Under the pieces are notes generated by a model that worked only from the letters and a program-made list of their open reading frames with translations, made no database searches and was not told where the DNA came from. A program made the position numbers and the translations under genes. A stretch of 64,000 nucleotides of DNA from Myxocyprinus asiaticus (Eukaryota; Chordata; Actinopteri; Cypriniformes; Catostomidae): assembly GCF_019703515.2 (NCBI RefSeq), contig NC_059372.1, positions 17,775,492-17,839,491 of the forward strand. The letters run 5' to 3'. This document shows positions 59,079 through 64,000 of this stretch, piece by piece; position 1 is the stretch's first letter, and every line of letters starts with the position of its first letter.

Positions 59079-59679
59079 CACACACACACACACACACACA
59101 AAGAAACATTACTTGCAACAAGAATAAACATGATTTGTGCTGACCACAATGTGTTTTGTGTGGTGAATTATTGGCTGCCGAGAGAATGAAACCATCAAAT
59201 TATTCTGTTTCAAAACATTTTTTAGATGTTTTTGTTTACTTCTGTTCGATAAACAATTTTGGTACTATTTTGGATCATCACTTGATGATGAATCAAGCTA
59301 AACAACTTGATAACCACGGCAATAGAGGAACTTAAAAAAAGCCTTTTCCTTTTAAAAAAAAAATATATATAGATAGATATATTTTCCCTCAAAGTTCTGA
59401 TCATCTATTTTTTTCCTCCTCTTTCCCAGAGAGAAATAGAGAATAACACTGATGAGTTTTAGCAGCTTCAGCCAAGCGATGGCCGAATATAATACGTGTT
59501 TTCGCAGACGTCACACGTGATTATCTCATCAAGGCATTTTGGGTGAATGTGGTGGATTTAGTGGCTCGGCCTCTATTGTGCTGACATCATCACTCTATAA
59601 CAAGCTACATTAAATCACAGCTAAAATAATCCGAAACTCTCCCGATCGCCTGAACAATAAGCGTCTGGGACTTTGTTTT

Positions 59680-59917
59680 AGGTTACAAACTGGTAATTAC
59701 AAGGGTATTATGCTATAAATGTGGTTTATGAGGACATTTCTAGTGTCCCCATAATTCAAATTGCTTTAAAAACATACTAAACTATGTTTTATTGAAAATG
59801 TAAAAATGCAGAAAGTTTTTTGTGAGGGTTAGGGTTAGGGGATAGAATCTATAGTTCGTACAGTATGAAAATCATTATGTCTATGGAGAGTCCTCATAAG
59901 GATAGCCTCACCAACAT

Positions 59918-59949
<32 letters not shown>

Positions 59950-59965
59950 TTGTGTTTGTTTTGTG
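59680..59965. repeat. Interspersed repeat with telomere-like hexamers and (GT)n
   Basis: Order of words: AGGTTACAAACTGGTAATTA, TTATGCTATAAATGTGGTTT, TATGAGGACATTTCTAGTGT, GTGAGGGTTAGGGTTAGGGG, GAGAGTCCTCATAAGGATAG, then (GT)n at 59923-59949. This order is common in fish genomes. The two TTAGGG units are part of the repeat and not a telomere remnant. An inverted fragment lies at 50640-50715. Confidence 0.6.
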
Positions 59966-62241
59966 TAGGATAGCATGTCACACATTGTAGAATGAGAGAA
60001 TTAGGGCAAATTCCCTCACTCATTAAACATTTTTATAAAGGGAAAACACTGTTTTTCTATGTATGTGCAGTCAGATGAACAATGAGAGAACAGTTCTCCG
60101 ATTCACTGTTTATGTTTCTATCTTTATGTTTTTTTGTTCTCGTAATGAATGTGCCTTTGTGCTGTTATTTTGCTGCGTGTGGTGTCACTGCATGATTTGA
60201 ATGTAATCATATTTTCATTGGAATAACACTTATTTCTCAGCACGCTGAGTTCCGCAATCTCACAACAATATAATACACGTTTGTTCAACTGGGGTATCCA
60301 TTTAATTTTATGCAGTATTCAAATCTTTTATGATAAATGATGTGCTCACATTCAGTGCAATTTTATTTGCATTGTGCTTTTCACAATAAATATTGTTAAA
60401 GTTGTTTTTGCAGTTTCTGCAGGGTTTCTACACTCATGGAAAACCTGGAAATATCCGAGAATTTTAAAGTTATGGCCTGGAAACGTCATGGAGGTCATGG
60501 AAACTTCAATGAATATAATTTTTTCTAGCTAGTGTACAGCAATTGTTGCTGTGAGTTCAGTCTAAGAAGAATATAGATTTATTTATTTATTTATTTATTT
60601 ACATAGAATCTTTATCCAGTAATCATGAATGAATGGAAAAGTCATCTAAATTCATTGGTCAAAGGTGTGAAAACCCTGTTTCTGCCACGGACATTATAAT
60701 TTGCAGAGAAGTGTTTATTCGGTTTGCTTTTCTAGAGAAAACCCCTGAATTCAAACTATTGTGTAGCACAGTCGCGCTTGAGCGGAGAGAAAAGCCAGTG
60801 ACAGACAGGCAGGTTATTTAGCTCCGCTGAAGTGGACTGGTGGCCCATAATCAGGGCTCTGCTCCCACTTCATGCTTGCTGTTGTGCTGGTACAAGCAAA
60901 CGCTCGTTAAAGGGAGGAGCGTAGGAAAGTGGAGGCAGCAGAGGTGTGGCGGAACTGTTTAAAGACATTCAGCGTGGGCAGTGTGGAGCGATGTGACAGA
61001 ATTAGCCAAGCTCATGTGAGCAGGACTGATGCAGCAGCACTGCTGCCATTCTAAAGGATGCAGAACTGCTGCTCAACACCAGCCAGTGCTGAGCCAATGA
61101 TGAGCCAGCAGAAACCCAGTCTTCCCCACAGCCTTCCTCAGTTCAACCCCCCCCCCCCTTTAATTCTCTGGAAAGGAGTTGAAAACATGAAAATTTGGAG
61201 GAAGTGGCTGACTGATCCTAAGTCTACTAGGGCAGGGTAATCAGCCAAATGGAAGATAATCACAGCTTCTTGGACCGCCCCCTAAAATTTTCGCAAACCT
61301 GAAATGAAACTGCAAATAAGTCTTTTTTCAAAGTCACTTTCTCTCTGCATCATCACCAGTGAGGAGACAGTGAAAGGCAGGCTGCTGAAAGATAATATGT
61401 TTAGCGTGCAGACATCAGATCAAAGCTCATCCCAGTTAGTGAGTGTTTGTGGCTTTGCATGCGTGTGGTCAAGGAAAGTGAGGGCAAACAAAACAAAGAG
61501 TGAGAGTCAGCACTTTGTGTGTGTGTGGATATTAGGGTTGAGTGGTGATGCTCGGGGACATCCAAACACCAGCGAGGGCCTGCTTTGATTTTGTCATTAT
61601 TACAGGCCTAGTTATTCGAGCAGGACTGTGGGTAGATTCAATGGCCAGCCCACTAACTGTTTCTGCATGTCCTTAATTCCTGTTGATGTGCAGGCCTTGG
61701 GCAGAAAGTGTGATGGAGAGGATGTCTCACCAGTGGAAATTATTGTGTGGCCTCTGAAAATCATGATGAAACCATGGTAGTTGATTGCTGGCCATGTTGT
61801 CCCATCTTAAATGGCGAGGAGGAGGCCCGGCTGAGTGTTGCATTATAAAAAGTGGTAACCTGCAGTTGTAGCTATTTCTACCTGATCTAACAATAAAACT
61901 TCATTATGTTGGAGTAACCAGATATAGTCAGGTTTATTCAGACTTAAATATTATTAAATAAAAAAATATTTTTGACTCAATCAAAACACTTAATTTAGAT
62001 GATGAAACACAATTTTTAGCTTAACATTTGTGTTTTTATTGTGGTGTTCTGCTTTCATCATTAAGATGTAACAACATCCATTTAACTTGTCACTTTCATT
62101 TCTACTGTCATTTTGTTTGTCGAGTTACAATTTGATTTTCTTCATTGGTAAATCCAAAGTGGTCGAAAACATGCAATAAAGTCACTTTGGCACCATTTGA
62201 TTTTACTTAAAATTTTAGGCAACAATTAGCTTAAAGAGAAC
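59966..62241. other. Mostly unique stretch
   Basis: At 60414-60540 TTTCTGCAGGGTTTCTACAC and GGAAACGTCATGGAGGTCAT look like part of a dispersed repeat. (TTTA)n at 60577-60600; poly-C at 61148-61158. The 60800-61290 part is GC-richer and complex. No exon could be supported; the 94-codon frame at 61304 has no domain. Confidence 0.4.
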
Positions 62242-62946
62242 TTAGAGATAATTCACCCAAAAATAAGAATTCTGTCATGATTTGATCACCCTCTTGTGGT
62301 TCCCATATGACTGTCGTTCTTCCGTGGACACAAAAGTTAAAATTTCAAAGAATGTTGTCATTTTTTTTTCTGTACAATGAAAGTGAATGGTGACCAGTGT
62401 TGGGTAAAATCAAATTACAAAGTAATTAGTTACTGTAATCAAATTACTTTTCAATAAAAAAGTAGTGTAATGCATTACATTTTAAATTCTTGTAATTGGA
62501 TTACAATTATTGACTTTTAAATAATTTTAAGTATATAATACGTTAATCTTATTTCTTATATATTATTTATGGTAAATACATGAATTATGGCCCTGTAATG
62601 AGTCATTGTGAAGGACAAATGTGAGGTGCTGAGTGTATGACTTGTGTGTAACAATGAACAAGAAATATAGACATTATTTTGAATTTGTTGTGCGGAAATG
62701 TGTTTTCGAAAGTATCTTTAAAGGAAAGTAATTATAAATGTGATTACTTTTTCAATGAAGTATTTATTAAAGTAATCTGATTACAATATCAGAGAAATAA
62801 TTACTCATTTGTAGTGGATTACTATTTTTAAGTAACTTACCCAACACTGATGGTGACTGAGTCATACTCATACTCAGGTTTTGGAACAACATGAGGGTGA
62901 GTAAATTATGCCATAATTTTCATTTTTGGGTTAACCATCAATTTAA
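62242..62946. mobile_element. Angel-like MITE split by an hAT MITE
   Basis: The left half begins TTAGAGATAATTCACCCAAA and runs to AAAGTGAATGGTGAC. The right half resumes at 62850 with the duplicated ATGGTGAC, continues TGGAACAACATGAGGGTGAG, and ends GGGTTAACCATCAATTTAA. Its right-hand TTAA is shared with the next element. Confidence 0.88.
62395..62849. mobile_element. hAT-type MITE with perfect 8-bp target duplication, nested
   Basis: It begins CAGTGTTGGGTAAAATCAAA and ends AAGTAACTTACCCAACACTG, a clean inverted repeat. Flanking octamers are identical, ATGGTGAC at 62387-62394 and 62850-62857. It is the same family as 13738-14213, in opposite orientation by internal word order (here AATTAGTTACTGTAATC lies near the left end). 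Confidence 0.93.
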
Positions 62947-63363
62947 AGGTGCACTCAGTAACTTTTGTCTTTGTGTCATCTTGGACTTACACTGATACCT
63001 AGCGGCTTGGTTGCAGCATAATTTAAAATCAATAGTTTTTAGTTTCAGATGCCATTGTAGAAATGTAATATTCACAGTCAGCCATGATTACTTTAATCAA
63101 TGAATGAAAGTGCCAAATAACAGGATGGTTACTGAGATTAAGCGAGTAGTATTTGACTGGTCATGTGATTCTAACATGGTAGCCCCCATGTGCGGACCCT
63201 CTCCATGTAGAGTAAAACAGCTTTTATAAGATTTCTGATATGACTGGAGTCTTCATTTTAATGTTATTGGTCATGATTTCCTACATATATTGCAAAATTA
63301 CAATTCATGTCCTTAGGAGTTAAACTTTTTTAATGAGGAAAAAATTACTGAGTGCACCTTTAA
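62943..63363. mobile_element. TTAA MITE with near-perfect inverted ends (421 bp)
   Basis: The left end TTAAAGGTGCACTCAGTAAC and the reverse complement of the right end (TTAAAGGTGCACTCAGTAAT) are identical for 19 bases, including TTAA. The interior has no coding frame. The low divergence of the ends makes it one of the younger copies here. It starts in the same TTAA that closes the Angel element at 62946. Confidence 0.93.
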
Positions 63364-64000
63364 GGTTTTAATTTTAGTGGGTCTAATTTTTACAGTGTGA
63401 CTTGCTGAAAGTGATTGTTTGATACAAGGATTGTTTGTTTCAGTATTAGACAGGTTTTTTAGTTCCTGTTTAAAGTGTTTGTTTCAGAGGAGTTTTGTAC
63501 ATGTTTAGTATATGTCTTTAGGGAACAAGAACTGAAAAGTTACTAAATTACTGATTTACAGCACTGTTCTGTACTGGCTTGCTAAACCCTTCATGTTTTG
63601 AAACCTAAATAAGATCAGATATCTTACCTGATCCACAGTTAAAATGTTCTAATAACCCTTAAATCAGTGATTTGAATACTCTTCTCATTTAACATAGAGC
63701 ATGCTTATGATTATCAAGAGACAGACAGAGACAGGTCAGAGGAGAGAGAGATAGAGTGTAGAGAGAGTGAAAAAAAAACAATCTCATCAGGCGAGAGTCC
63801 GTTTGCTTAGCAAGAGCTGACAGTCTTTGTGTATGTAAATGAAGAATTTAGACTAATGGAGTTGAACCATTTCTAATTTTGTGATGGCAAGAGGATTTTG
63901 ATTGAAAGTAATTAAGCAAGCTAGCTGTAAAATTAATTAAAGCAAAAGGAGGGGGGATTTTTATTGGATTGGATAGCGATATAGCTGCTGTCAGGCAGGG
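63364..64000. other. Unique stretch, possible regulatory element at the window edge
   Basis: A GAGAGA-rich patch at 63720-63770 is followed by a complex repeat-free block (63775-63960) with TAATTAAGCAAGCTAGCTGT and AAAATTAATTAAAGCAAAAG. It may be a conserved noncoding element cut by the window end. Confidence 0.3.

Noticed and set aside
59826..59841. Telomere or chromosome-fusion remnant
   Set aside because: Only two TTAGGG units, embedded in a dispersed repeat with the same word order at other sites; see the repeat entry.

Overview
This is vertebrate nuclear DNA, almost certainly from a teleost and probably a cyprinid (carp or minnow family). The sequence is AT-rich, carries many dinucleotide arrays, and has no long open reading frame apart from transposon relics. 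It is full of fish repeats: TTAA-bounded palindromic MITEs of the 'Angel' kind, Tc1-like transposon relics, hAT-type elements with 8-bp target duplications, and a tRNA-derived SINE beginning GGGCCTGGGTAGCTC. Family names are from memory; the repeat structure, termini and target duplications are read directly from the sequence.

The only plausible host coding sequence is one short candidate exon. It has a splice acceptor near 41201, an ATG at 41263 and a strong GTAAGT donor at 41312. It sits downstream of a GA-rich, promoter-like stretch at 40740-41200. I could not recognise the protein from its 16 residues. The rest looks like an intron or gene desert. Between repeats lie several blocks of repeat-free, sequence-complex DNA (for example 4075-4720, 12220-12650, 17420-17900, 36960-37430, 48290-48720 and 57860-58100) that look like conserved noncoding elements. 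This is inference, because no alignment was possible.

Layout. 1-8.8 kb: unique AT-rich DNA with two hAT-type elements (1173-1612, 6304-7247) and an AT microsatellite. 8.9-11.1 kb: 5' half of a Tc1-like element, a probable LINE 3' fragment and an Angel copy. 13-21.6 kb: a SINE, an hAT MITE with a perfect 8-bp duplication, two long Angel-type palindromes, a second TTAA family, and a MITE split by another MITE. 23.3-25.6 kb: a composite repeat. A minus-strand coding-like array with periods of 27, 30 and 33 bp abuts the head of a tRNA-derived SINE. 28.5-30 kb: a fold-back MITE built from pieces of a Tc1-like transposase gene, next to a relic Tc1-like element whose transposase has 36 residues between the second D and the E. 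31.6-32.4 kb: an hAT element with a nested MITE. 36-53 kb: mostly unique sequence, the candidate exon, microsatellites and two short Angels. 54.2-63.4 kb: a three-level nest (Angel, then hAT, then Angel), more Angels, hAT fragments, a repeat with telomere-like hexamers, an Angel split by an hAT with a perfect duplication, and an abutting TTAA MITE.

I found no operon, CRISPR array, tRNA gene, rRNA gene or intact autonomous transposon. The window's main interest is its dated, layered transposon record and the SINE-headed repetitive open frame. I see nothing that amounts to a new biochemical system.
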